11,018 bases of DNA from Halothiobacillus neapolitanus. Lineage in GTDB: Bacteria; Pseudomonadota; Gammaproteobacteria; Halothiobacillales; Halothiobacillaceae. The stretch covers positions 4,567-15,584 of the forward strand of contig DYMR01000022.1 in assembly GCA_020721485.1 (NCBI GenBank), read 5' to 3'. The notes under the pieces are model-generated. The model ran no database searches. It was not told the origin of the DNA and saw only the letters and a program-made list of their open reading frames with translations. This document shows, piece after piece, positions 1 to 6,695 of this stretch (its first letter is position 1; each line of letters begins with the position of its first letter). Both the position numbers and the translations under genes were made by a program.

Positions 1-695
1 ATCTGTTCTAAAAACGCCTGATGCAGCCCTGCCCGCCCGGCCTGCGGCGGTTGCTCGCCATCCGCACTGTCTGCCAGCACCGCGCGCCACAAAACCGGCT
101 GCCACGCCGCTTCGGGCGGCAATGGCCGCTCGCCCGCAGGCAAATCCGCCCGGCCACTCGCCCAATGCGCCAACCAATCGGCGCGGTATACCTGATATTC
201 ATCCCATTGATCGGCCAAGCGCAGGCACAAATCGTACAGTCGGCTGCTGTCCCGCTGGCCATTCACCCACAACTGCGCGTGGAATACGGCAAAGCGCGGA
301 TCATCCAGTAGCGGCGGCAGCACACGCATCAAGCGCCACACCAGGGGCGCTTTATCCAAAGGTGAATGTTTGGGCACCCGATCGGCACCCAGTACGCTGC
401 GATAACACTGCCATTGCACGCGGGCGGGAAACTCGAACGATACCCCGAGCCCGACGCCCAATCCGCCCGCCGACCGAGGTTGACACAGCCCCAACCGCAG
501 CCATTGGCTCATGCCATTGCTTTGAATAATGACGGTTTCGTCCGTCAGGGCGGGCAAGGGCGCGCGCGCGAGCCAATCGGCCAGCACCGAGCGCAGCGCA
601 TCTAAATCATTGCTCTGCATCAACACGAAGCCCGGCGTGCACACGAAGCCCGGCGTGAACACGGAACCCGGTGTGAGACTCGGCAGTGTGCTCAT
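1..695 (-). CDS. recC: RecC, exodeoxyribonuclease V gamma subunit (5' part, runs off left edge)
   Basis: Reading the minus strand from the ATG at 693-695 gives an open frame of about 231 residues with no stop before the window edge, so the C-terminal ~80% of the gene lies outside. Known role: RecC is the Chi-recognising, strand-splitting subunit of the RecBCD helicase-nuclease, which processes double-strand breaks in the cytoplasm. Seen here: the N-terminal RecC pattern in order, QSNDLDAL (E. coli has HSNRLDVL), then IIQSNGMSQWLRLGL (E. coli ILVQSTGMAQWLQ), SFEFPARVQWQ, a PLVWRLM segment, and LADQWDEYQVYRADWLAHW (E. coli ADLFDQYLVYRPDWL). The ATG overlaps the TGA of the upstream deacetylase gene, suggesting translational coupling and supporting this start. 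The first ~23 residues contain a short tandem repeat absent from E. coli RecC, so a later start (for example the GTG two codons before the LMQSN methionine, or that ATG at 618-620) remains possible. No recB or recD is in view. Confidence 0.9.
   Translation of the reverse strand, partial: MSTLPSLTPGSVFTPGFVCTPGFVLMQSNDLDALRSVLADWLARAPLPALTDETVIIQSNGMSQWLRLGLCQPRSAGGLGVGLGVSFEFPARVQWQCYRSVLGADRVPKHSPLDKAPLVWRLMRVLPPLLDDPRFAVFHAQLWVNGQRDSSRLYDLCLRLADQWDEYQVYRADWLAHWASGRADLPAGERPLPPEAAWQPVLWRAVLADSADGEQPPQAGRAGLHQAFLEQ
624..677. repeat. Three tandem 18-base units inside the recC 5' end
   Basis: Three adjacent 18-base units lie at 624-641, 642-659 and 660-677. The first two differ only in the last two bases (cacgaagcccggcgtg followed by ca or aa); the third is diverged (cacggaacccggtgtg). 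Because 18 is a multiple of three, the minus-strand recC frame stays open and encodes a repeated TPG[FS]V[FC] hexapeptide ahead of the conserved QSNDLDAL segment. It looks like a local duplication that lengthened the N-terminus, or that lies in a 5' leader if translation starts later. Confidence 0.85.
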
Positions 696-1510
696 CGCCC
701 CGACCCTCCGGCGGGGAGATCAAACGCCAGTGCGCAGTCGGCTGCCGACATCACTTCGGCAAAGCGCGGGCTTAAGAAAAACGCCAATTCATGGGGACGG
801 GCGGCGGCAATGGGGTCTTCGGGACTGGGTTGCGCCGTCGTGCCGGGGTGACACATCACCACCCTATGCTCCGCCGTGCCCACAGGCGCATCGGCCAACC
901 ACTGCGCGAACCGGTGCGCGTAGCTGTCGGCAGTGCCGGTGAAATCGTATACCCCCGCAAACGCACGGGGCAGACGAATCCCTCGCGCGGCAGCCTGTTG
1001 CCGTAGCGCCCCCGCCCCCAATCGGCGAATCAATTGGCTTTTCAGGCCGCCATCGGGGGCGATCAGCGGATCGGTCACGCGCAGCCACGGCGTGACACCT
1101 TCTCGGGCAAGCAGCTCCAGCAACGCCTCGCGAATGCCCGGCAATTGATGCACATGCTGATGACCATCGACAAAATCCGGCGTGTGCCCGAGTGCTTCCG
1201 TGAACCGCCCCCACTGCGCGGCCAAGCTGTGCCGAATTTTCGACATCGGCAACGCACGGGCATACGCCCGCACGATCAAAGCGGGCAGCGGGGCGAACCA
1301 GCCCTCGCCCAACGATTGGGAAAAATTCAGGTGCAAACCGGTTTGCACGCCCGCCAACGGCAGAAGCTTCGGCGCGGCGTGCCGCCAGCGCTCAGGTTGC
1401 GTTAAACAACTGATGCCACTCAATCGACCCGCCTCGGCCTGACGCAAAATACCCGCGTCCACCGACTCGTTCAGCCCAAAATCATCGGCAATCAGCACAA
1501 TCGAACGCAC
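692..1510 (-). CDS. ChbG/HpnK (YdjC-like) family carbohydrate deacetylase
   Basis: This 272-residue protein belongs to the YdjC/ChbG/HpnK fold family, metal-dependent deacetylases of N-acetylated sugars. Known members include the chitooligosaccharide deacetylase ChbG and the hopanoid-associated HpnK. Seen here: the N-terminal ADDFG motif (residues 8-12, metal and catalytic Asp), TGLHLNF with His60, DGHQHVH (115-121, metal-binding histidines), GVYDFTG (186-192, a segment typical of HpnK-like members) and CHPG (220-223). No signal peptide is evident, so it is probably cytoplasmic. The start is GTG at 1508-1510, chosen because AAGGAT lies six bases upstream and the IVLIADDFG strand begins directly after it. 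Its stop overlaps the recC start (ATGA). No hopanoid or chitobiose genes are nearby, so the substrate cannot be assigned and no symbol is given. Confidence 0.88.
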   Translation of the reverse strand: MRSIVLIADDFGLNESVDAGILRQAEAGRLSGISCLTQPERWRHAAPKLLPLAGVQTGLHLNFSQSLGEGWFAPLPALIVRAYARALPMSKIRHSLAAQWGRFTEALGHTPDFVDGHQHVHQLPGIREALLELLAREGVTPWLRVTDPLIAPDGGLKSQLIRRLGAGALRQQAAARGIRLPRAFAGVYDFTGTADSYAHRFAQWLADAPVGTAEHRVVMCHPGTTAQPSPEDPIAAARPHELAFFLSPRFAEVMSAADCALAFDLPAGGSGR

Positions 1511-1515
1511 CGCGA

Positions 1516-1521
1516 ATCCTT
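1516..1521 (-). promoter_or_regulatory. Shine-Dalgarno site for the GTG-started deacetylase gene
   Basis: On the minus strand AAGGAT sits six bases before GTG (1508-1510). It decides the start, because no ATG occurs near the beginning of the conserved domain. A loose TACACT -10-like box (minus strand, 1549-1544) lies further upstream, but no matching -35 box is visible. Confidence 0.6.
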
Positions 1522-1572
1522 AACATTCGTGAGACAGAACCGCAGTGTATCAGCGGCACAGAACCCCGTGGA

Positions 1573-1600
1573 ACTCCGATGTGTGTTATAAAAACGGAGT
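1573..1600 (+). promoter_or_regulatory. Candidate sodA promoter/operator: inverted repeat around TATAAA
   Basis: In the 129-base spacer between the divergent deacetylase and sodA genes, ACTCCG (1573-1578) and CGGAGT (1595-1600) form a perfect 6-base inverted repeat. A -10-like TATAAA (1587-1592) lies between the arms. A T run follows (1602-1606). No convincing -35 hexamer stands 16-18 bases upstream, which fits either an activator-dependent promoter or a repressor site covering the -10. A weak terminator-like hairpin is the alternative, but the 16-base loop makes that less likely. Confidence 0.4.
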
Positions 1601-1639
1601 ATTTTTCTCAGTTTTGACTGCCACCAAAAGGAGCATCCC

Positions 1640-2248
1640 ATGGCCTTTGTATTGCCTTCCCTGACTTACGACTACGGCGCGCTGGATAAATCCATCGATG
1701 CGCAAACCATGGAAATTCACCACACCAAGCACCACGGGGCGTATGTCACCAACTGCAATAACGCGATTGCAGGCACCGAATGGGATGACCAGCCGATCGA
1801 AACCCTGATGGCGAACATCTCGAAACTGCCGCCCGCAGTGCGCAACAACGGCGGCGGGCACTTCAACCACGCCCTGTTCTGGCAGATTTTGTCGCCCAAT
1901 GGCGGCGGCAGCCCCACGGGCGCGCTGGGCGAGGCCATCAGCGGCACATTCGGCTCGTTCGATGTGCTGAAGGAAAAAATGTCCACCGCAGGCGCCACCC
2001 GCTTTGGTTCCGGTTGGGCGTGGTTGATCGTGGGGCACGACGGCAAACTCGCCGTGTGCTCAACCCCGAATCAAGACAACCCGATGATGGACATCGCGGA
2101 AGTCAAAGGCACCCCGATTCTCGGCATTGATGTGTGGGAACACGCCTACTATCTGCGCTACCAGAACCGCCGTCCGGATTACCTCAAGGCGATTTGGGAT
2201 GTGATCGACTGGTCCGCCGTGGCTGGCCGGTTTGCTGCGGTTAAATAA
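1640..2248 (+). CDS. sodA: Superoxide dismutase, Mn-type (Mn/Fe family)
   Basis: This 202-residue protein, the usual length for the family, dismutates superoxide to oxygen and hydrogen peroxide in the cytoplasm; active enzymes are dimers or tetramers. Seen here: all four metal ligands of the Mn/Fe fold, His27 (MEIHHTKHH), His77 ([10 protein letters not shown]), Asp164 and His168 (DVWEHAYY). The metal-type markers favour Mn: GGGH before the second ligand, and Gln145 in STPNQDNP, where MnSOD carries its second-sphere glutamine; FeSOD has its glutamine at the earlier position. Cambialistic use of both metals cannot be excluded. No export signal is present. The start is fixed by a strong AAAGGAG at 1627-1633, six bases before the ATG. 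It is followed by a hairpin terminator at 2325-2352. Overall sequence recalls Bacillus SodA (LSPNGGGx[11 protein letters not shown]). Confidence 0.95.
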   Translation: MAFVLPSLTYDYGALDKSIDAQTMEIHHTKHHGAYVTNCNNAIAGTEWDDQPIETLMANISKLPPAVRNNGGGHFNHALFWQILSPNGGGSPTGALGEAISGTFGSFDVLKEKMSTAGATRFGSGWAWLIVGHDGKLAVCSTPNQDNPMMDIAEVKGTPILGIDVWEHAYYLRYQNRRPDYLKAIWDVIDWSAVAGRFAAVK

Positions 2249-2296
2249 CTCGCGCTAAAAAGCGTCTGAGATGCGCGCTGCACAGGGCGGTGCGCA

Positions 2297-2328
2297 TTGA
2301 CACAGTACAAAATTGATACAGTACAAAG
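2297..2328. repeat. Tandem 16-base direct repeat upstream of the DUF498 gene
   Basis: Two adjacent 16-base units, ttgacacagtacaaaa (2297-2312) and ttgatacagtacaaag (2313-2328), match at 14 of 16 bases. The first begins with a perfect TTGACA -35-like hexamer. The only -10-like boxes are badly spaced (TACAGT at 2317, spacer 14; TACAAA at 2322, spacer 19). The repeat may be paired protein-binding sites or a simple duplication. The second unit overlaps the 5' arm of the terminator hairpin. Just upstream, ATGCGC (2271-2276) and GCGCAT (2292-2297) form another small inverted repeat. Confidence 0.6.
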
Positions 2329-2352
2329 GTGAGGTGAATCTTCACCTTTTTT
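2325..2352 (+). terminator. Rho-independent terminator after sodA
   Basis: AAAGGTGA (2325-2332) can pair with TCACCTTT (2342-2349). An alternative, tighter pairing is AGGTGA (2332-2337) with TCACCT (2342-2347) around a four-base loop. A run of six T follows the stem (2347-2352). It sits 76 bases after the sodA stop and only 16 bases before the next start codon. Confidence 0.75.
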
Positions 2353-2368
2353 ATTGGAACGAGTTTTT

Positions 2369-2737
2369 ATGCGACTTTCATTGGATGACTCCGGCCAACG
2401 CTTTATTTTGCGCGGCTTTACCGAGCACAGCGTGCGCTTGAACGACCGCGAATTGACGGCGCCTTTTTTGCTGACGCCGGAGCAATTGCTCGACACCGCG
2501 CCTTTGGCGGGCGTGAACGAATTGGCGGCGGCGCATGTACCGTGGTTGCAGCAAGATCAACCCGAAGTCATCCTCATCGGCACCGGCGCGCACACCCGCC
2601 GCGCCGCGCCCGAGGTTCAAGCGGCGTTGATGCGCCAAGGCATCGGGGTGGAATTTATGGATACCGGCGCCGCCTGTCGCACCTACACCGTGCTGGCCAG
2701 CGAACTTCGGCGCGTGTCGTTGTTGGTCTTTTTTTGA
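2369..2737 (+). CDS. Mth938-like / DUF498 (NDUFAF3-like) domain protein
   Basis: This 122-residue single-domain protein belongs to the DUF498/Mth938 (Xcc1710-like) family; the eukaryotic relative NDUFAF3 is a complex I assembly factor, and the bacterial role is unsettled. Seen here: the typical ending, with EVILIGTGAHTRR (residues 66-78), then GIGVEFMDTGAACRTYTVL (91-109, the most conserved block) and a terminal SELRRVSLLVFF strand. Length is normal for the family. The ATG at 2369 is preferred over the in-frame TTG at 2354: it gives the usual short N-terminus (MRLSLD) and has a GGAACGAG purine stretch at 2355-2362. It begins directly after the sodA terminator, and ycaO follows after nine bases, so it is probably the first gene of a DUF498-ycaO-moxR unit. 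No membrane segment is apparent. Confidence 0.85.
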   Translation: MRLSLDDSGQRFILRGFTEHSVRLNDRELTAPFLLTPEQLLDTAPLAGVNELAAAHVPWLQQDQPEVILIGTGAHTRRAAPEVQAALMRQGIGVEFMDTGAACRTYTVLASELRRVSLLVFF

Positions 2738-2746
2738 GGAACATTT

Positions 2747-4501
2747 ATGACGGAACATACCTTCATCACCGGCAAAGATGCGGATTTAGAAAGCACGATT
2801 GCGCGGATTCAGGCCGACTTGGCGGCAGTAGGCTTTACGATCGAACAAACCCGCTGGCTGAATCCGGTGCCGAATTGCTGGTCGGTGCATATCCGCGACA
2901 CGCAATGCCCGATTCTGTTCACCAATGGCAAAGGCGCGAGCCAAAAGGCGGCGCTGGCCTCGGCGCTCGGCGAATTTATCGAGCGCTTGGGTTCGCAGTA
3001 TTTTTTCGGCGATTTTCATTGGCGAACCGCCCGCGCGGCGGGCTTTGTGCATGATCCGGCGGAACGCTGGTTTGTGATCGACCGCCCCGGCGTGCGCCCC
3101 GATGGCCTGCTGAACGACGCGCTCTGGCGGCATTATCTCGCCGATGAATACCGCGTCCGTACAGAAGATTGGCGCGATTTCAACAGCGGCGAACCCGCAA
3201 TCTGCGCCCTGCCCTACACCCGTGTGCGCACTGGCGAAACGGTATATTTCCCCGCCAATGTGGTCGGGAATTTGTATGTCAGCAATGGGTTGACCGCCGG
3301 CAACACCCCCTTTGAAGCACGCACTCAGGGGCTATCCGAAGTGTTCGAGCGCTTCGTGAAAAACCGCGTCATCAGCGAGCGGCTCGCCCTGCCCGCCATT
3401 CCCGATGCCGTGGTCGCCGGCTATCCGAGCATTGCCGCCAGCATTCATGCCCTGCGTGAACAAGGGTTTGGCCTGCGCCTGCTGGATGCCTCGCTCAGCG
3501 GAAAATATCCGGTCATTTGCGTCACCCTGATCGACCCCGCCTCGGGCGGCGTGTTCGCCTCGTTCGGCGCGCATCCGGATTTTTCCGTGGCGTTTGAACG
3601 CACCGTCACCGAGCTGCTGCAAGGCCGCGCGCTGAATGACCTGCACGGCTTCCATCCGCCCACCACCGACGATGAACTGGTGTCCGATCCACAAAATCTG
3701 GAACTGCACTTCATTGATTCCTCCGGCTGGCTGTCCTGGGCGTTTTTCCGCGACACGCCGGACTTTCCCTTTGTCCATTGGCAATTCACCGGCACGGACA
3801 ACGCGCACAGTTTCGCCACGCTCTGCGCCATGGTCGAAGCGGAAGGCGCAGAGGTGTATGTCGCGGATTACACCCATCTTGGCCTGTACGCCTGCCGCGT
3901 CCTGGTGCCGGGCATGTCCGAGGTATACCCGGTCGATGAACTGTATGAACGGAACAATAACAGCGGGTTAGCGCTGGTTCCTTTCGCCGAAACCCTCGAT
4001 CCCAGCGCGGCGGATGCCCTGCTCGAAGCGATTGACGCAGCGGATTTAGATTGGCTGCTGCCCGTGACTGACGCGATTGGTTTGGCCGCCGACCCCGGCA
4101 GTGCCTGGTCGAGCCTGCGAATCGGCGAGTGGCGCGCCCACGCGCTGTTTGCCAGCCGTCAATCCGACGACGAGGACGAGCGCGAAGCCTTGCTCGATTG
4201 GTTGACCCAAGTGCCGCCCTTGCCCGACAACCGCCGGCGGATTTACCACGCGGCCCGCAACCTGAACGCCCTGCGCGCGTATGCCGAAGAGGGCGTCATC
4301 GACGACTTCAGCCAAACCCTCGGCCTATTGTTCACCGAAGAAGAACTGGCCACGGCCACGGCATTTTTGGATGGCCACGGCGGATTCATTGGCCTGACGC
4401 CGCTGGGCGAAGGCTTCGCCGCCAGCGCCCGACACCAAAGCCTGATGGCCGCTTATCGGCGCGCCTTCGCCGCTAAATTATCTGCCGGATCAGCGACATG
4501 A
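2747..4501 (+). CDS. ycaO: YcaO, ribosomal protein S12 methylthiotransferase accessory factor
   Basis: The 584-residue translation follows E. coli YcaO (about 586 residues) almost throughout. Known role: YcaO proteins are ATP-dependent enzymes that activate peptide amide bonds. The E. coli protein enhances RimO-dependent beta-methylthiolation of ribosomal protein S12, though its exact chemistry is unsettled. Seen here: WLNPVPNCWSVHIRD (37-51), TNGKGASQKAALASALGE (59-76) followed by FIERL, with Glu76 and Glu79 in the ATP/Mg site, NLYVSNGLTAGNT (175-187), the second metal-binding helix EARTQGLSEVFER (190-202), ASFGAHPDF and RTVTELLQGR (285-294), HFIDSSG (321-327), and YVADYTHLGLYACRVLVPGMS (371-391). 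The divergent region from about 420 corresponds to the E. coli C-terminal helical extension; a short AARHQSL-like motif (SARHQSLMAAY, 560-570) is retained near the end. The ATG follows a TGAGGA site at 2735-2740 that overlaps the previous stop. Its TGA overlaps the moxR ATG. No rimO, focA or peptide substrate gene is nearby, so a natural-product role is unlikely. Confidence 0.95.
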   Translation: MTEHTFITGKDADLESTIARIQADLAAVGFTIEQTRWLNPVPNCWSVHIRDTQCPILFTNGKGASQKAALASALGEFIERLGSQYFFGDFHWRTARAAGFVHDPAERWFVIDRPGVRPDGLLNDALWRHYLADEYRVRTEDWRDFNSGEPAICALPYTRVRTGETVYFPANVVGNLYVSNGLTAGNTPFEARTQGLSEVFERFVKNRVISERLALPAIPDAVVAGYPSIAASIHALREQGFGLRLLDASLSGKYPVICVTLIDPASGGVFASFGAHPDFSVAFERTVTELLQGRALNDLHGFHPPTTDDELVSDPQNLELHFIDSSGWLSWAFFRDTPDFPFVHWQFTGTDNAHSFATLCAMVEAEGAEVYVADYTHLGLYACRVLVPGMSEVYPVDELYERNNNSGLALVPFAETLDPSAADALLEAIDAADLDWLLPVTDAIGLAADPGSAWSSLRIGEWRAHALFASRQSDDEDEREALLDWLTQVPPLPDNRRRIYHAARNLNALRAYAEEGVIDDFSQTLGLLFTEEELATATAFLDGHGGFIGLTPLGEGFAASARHQSLMAAYRRAFAAKLSAGSAT

Positions 4502-5436
4502 ATCCCGCCCCGCCCGAAACGGCTGCGGAACTGCAAGCGCGGGCGCTCGCCGTCATCGCCGAAGTCGGCACCGTCGTGCTCGGCAAAGAATCGGTGATTC
4601 GCGAAGCCCTATGCACCGTGCTGGCGGGCGGGCATTTGTTACTCGAAGACCTGCCGGGACTGGGCAAAACCACCCTGGCCCATGCTTTGGCGCAAGTACT
4701 GGGTTTGCGTTTTCGGCGGCTGCAATTCACCGCCGATTTATTGCCTGCCGATATTTTGGGCGTATCGGTATTTGAAACGAACAGCCGCGAATTCAAATTT
4801 CATCCGGGGCCGATTTTCACCGAAGTGCTGTTGGCCGACGAAATCAACCGCGCACCGCCCAAAGTTCAAAGCGCCCTGCTGGAGGCGATGGAAGAGCGAC
4901 AAGTCAGCATCGAAGGCAAACGCTACGCCTTGCCGGATGTATTTTTCGTGATCGCCACCCAAAACCCGCAACATCAAATGGGCACCTACCCGCTGCCCGA
5001 ATCGCAACTGGATCGCTTCGCCCTCGTCACCCGCATGGGCTATCCCGAAGCGGCGGTGGAGCGCGCCCTGCTCAAAGGCGACGGCGGACGGCGTCATCTC
5101 TCGCATCTCAAGCCGGTGCTCGATGCCCCGCGCCTGCGCGCCATGCGACAACAGGTGGGGAAAATTCACGCCAGCGATCGCGTCATCGATTATGTGCAAT
5201 ACCTGCTGCACGCCAGCCGCAATCGACCGGAATTTACCCCCGGCCTGTCGCCACGGGCGGGCTTGATGCTGCTGACCCTCGCCCGTGCTTGGGCGTACAT
5301 TGACCAGCGCGATCATGTACTGCCCGATGATGTGCAAGCCGTGCTGCCCGGCCTGCTCCACCACCGCGTCCATGGTCAACACGCGACCCCGTACGCGGCG
5401 GCGAATCTGCTGCTGCGTGCCGTCACCCCCAGTTGA
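4498..5436 (+). CDS. MoxR-family AAA+ ATPase
   Basis: This 312-residue cytoplasmic AAA+ ATPase has normal length for the MoxR family, whose members act as chaperones maturing or activating partner proteins, often together with DUF58/VWA-domain proteins. Seen here: Walker A EDLPGLGKTT (50-59), the FTADLLPADILG block (77-88), Walker B LLADEINRAPPKVQSALLEA (111-130), sensor 1 IATQNP (152-157), the arginine-finger region PESQLDRF (167-174) and sensor 2 LSPRAG (250-255), then a C-terminal helical lid. The catalytic residues Lys57, Asp114 and Glu115 are intact, so it should be active. It starts inside the ycaO stop (ATGA), implying coupling. The usual downstream DUF58 and VWA/transglutaminase partners are missing: the next gene is on the opposite strand and belongs to an accessory insertion. 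Its client is therefore unknown; the ycaO and DUF498 products are candidates by position only. Confidence 0.92.
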   Translation: MNPAPPETAAELQARALAVIAEVGTVVLGKESVIREALCTVLAGGHLLLEDLPGLGKTTLAHALAQVLGLRFRRLQFTADLLPADILGVSVFETNSREFKFHPGPIFTEVLLADEINRAPPKVQSALLEAMEERQVSIEGKRYALPDVFFVIATQNPQHQMGTYPLPESQLDRFALVTRMGYPEAAVERALLKGDGGRRHLSHLKPVLDAPRLRAMRQQVGKIHASDRVIDYVQYLLHASRNRPEFTPGLSPRAGLMLLTLARAWAYIDQRDHVLPDDVQAVLPGLLHHRVHGQHATPYAAANLLLRAVTPS

Positions 5437-5452
5437 GTGCGTCACCCCGTCT

Positions 5453-6664
5453 TTACTTCACTAGGTAGGGCTTATTGATTGTGGCTGCGATGTCGGGGCC
5501 TTTGTAGTACGGCCGAATCCAGATCAGCTTGCGATCTTGGCTCTCTGACCCGTGCGGCTGCCAACGCCAATGGCCGCGAACCATGAATCTCACCAGTGGC
5601 TTGCCACCACCACTCCAGCCCTCACCGCCTTCTGCCTCGCCTTTCTGGATTACGATGGGGCCAACGGAGGCGCCCACATCCTCGTAATCAAGAGCGGTAT
5701 ACCGGCCTGTCGTTTGGAGCAGTTTCCGGCGTTTCGTTAGCGACGCGATGCCCTTTGCCCTGTCCTCGATCTCTTTGCGTGGACTTTCCTTGGCCGTCAA
5801 TTCGGCCTTATCGGACGACAAGTACAGCGCGGCATTGAGGACAATCCGGTAGAAGGCCAGCCCATCGGTGTAGAAAGTATCGTCGTCCTGGTGCGCGATG
5901 GACTCTTCATTCAGATTCACGCTCATCCCGATGCCGAGGTCGTTCGGCGTCAGGGTTTCCCAGTCCGTGCGAAGAGCCTGCTCCAGCGTCCAGTTGTCGC
6001 CCATATACAGCTCGCGCTTGAGTGCCAGATAGGACATGTTTGGCAGTCTGGCATGCCAAGCGCACATAAGCAGTTTGCGACCGGGCAGGCCAGCACCGGC
6101 AGGATGCATGGTGAGGAACACAGAAACCGGCGCGGAGTAGTCCAGACCGGCGACGTTCATTGCCCAGCGCCCAGCTTCGCCCCGGATGTTGTGCATCGCG
6201 TTAGTGACGGCTCGGGATGTGAAGGTGAACAGACATGTTGAAAACGGCAACTGGATCAGTGCTGCCCTCAGATTGATCTTGGTGTTCGCCAGGTGCTCGG
6301 CCAAGTTGTCACTGAAATGGAAGGTCTTCTTGCCGGCCAAGGCGAAGTTCACCACGCTGTGATACTCGTTGTTCACCGTGCCATAAAGACTGGCGAGCGA
6401 AGCCTTCGCTTGCGGTGGCGCACTGGAAAGGAACGGCGACATTTCCTCAACGCTGACGCCGGGATGGTCTGCCCCATATCCAAGGATCTCCGCATTCAGT
6501 CGTTCGATATACTGCGGAAGCCGACTGTCGTAGTCGTCCACGCTATGGATGGACTGAGGCGGGCAGGGTCTGCTCAGTAAATCTGCTGCGTCTTGCTCCC
6601 CCTTCTCAACCAGAGTGGGACGCAACTTGCACACGAAGTCATAGTAGGTTGGTGGCAAAGCCAT
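5453..6664 (-). CDS. Accessory protein of unknown function, AcrVA2-like C-terminal ending
   Basis: I do not recognise this 403-residue protein with certainty. It appears soluble, with no signal peptide or clear membrane helix. Seen in order: a helical N-terminal part (1-110), a FHFSDNLAEHLANTKINLRA segment (115-134) followed by a LPFSTCLFTF strand (139-148), a middle region with YTDGLAFYRIVLNAALYLSS (265-284), a basic linker (RAKGIASLTKRRK, 302-314), a glycine-rich stretch (342-354), and a C-terminal block VRGHWRWQPHG (362-372) then LIWIRPYYKGPD (380-391). From memory, this 'FS..LA..L / LP..C' plus 'RGHW.....WI.PY.KG' arrangement resembles AcrVA2-family anti-CRISPR and other phage- or plasmid-borne hypothetical proteins; that link is inference. 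GC is visibly lower than in moxR and purL, suggesting transfer. The ATG has AGGGGA eight bases upstream. It runs against moxR, with 16 bases between the two stops. Confidence 0.75.
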   Translation of the reverse strand: MALPPTYYDFVCKLRPTLVEKGEQDAADLLSRPCPPQSIHSVDDYDSRLPQYIERLNAEILGYGADHPGVSVEEMSPFLSSAPPQAKASLASLYGTVNNEYHSVVNFALAGKKTFHFSDNLAEHLANTKINLRAALIQLPFSTCLFTFTSRAVTNAMHNIRGEAGRWAMNVAGLDYSAPVSVFLTMHPAGAGLPGRKLLMCAWHARLPNMSYLALKRELYMGDNWTLEQALRTDWETLTPNDLGIGMSVNLNEESIAHQDDDTFYTDGLAFYRIVLNAALYLSSDKAELTAKESPRKEIEDRAKGIASLTKRRKLLQTTGRYTALDYEDVGASVGPIVIQKGEAEGGEGWSGGGKPLVRFMVRGHWRWQPHGSESQDRKLIWIRPYYKGPDIAATINKPYLVK

Positions 6665-6695
6665 TTCAGCTGTCCCCTGTGTGAACCGCCCCGTG

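Noticed and set aside
122..529. Plus-strand open frame (135 codons) at the left edge
   Set aside because: The minus strand here encodes well-conserved RecC sequence; the plus-strand translation is Pro/Arg-rich and motif-free.
624..677. A CRISPR array
   Set aside because: The units abut without spacers and keep a reading frame, so this is a coding tandem repeat.
692..1510. Part of a hopanoid biosynthesis cluster (hpnK)
   Set aside because: Only the family resemblance supports it; no squalene-hopene cyclase or other hpn gene is present, and the gene is coupled to recC.
3332..3877. Minus-strand open frame (181 codons) opposite ycaO
   Set aside because: Antisense shadow of a fully conserved ycaO region; no domain and no ribosome site of note.
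2747..4501. YcaO as an azoline-forming enzyme of a thiazole/oxazole-modified peptide cluster
   Set aside because: The protein follows E. coli YcaO along its length, and no precursor peptide, dehydrogenase or E1-like partner is adjacent.
4738..5445. Minus-strand open frame (235 codons) opposite moxR
   Set aside because: It covers the conserved AAA+ core on the other strand; the composition is that of a reverse-complement shadow.
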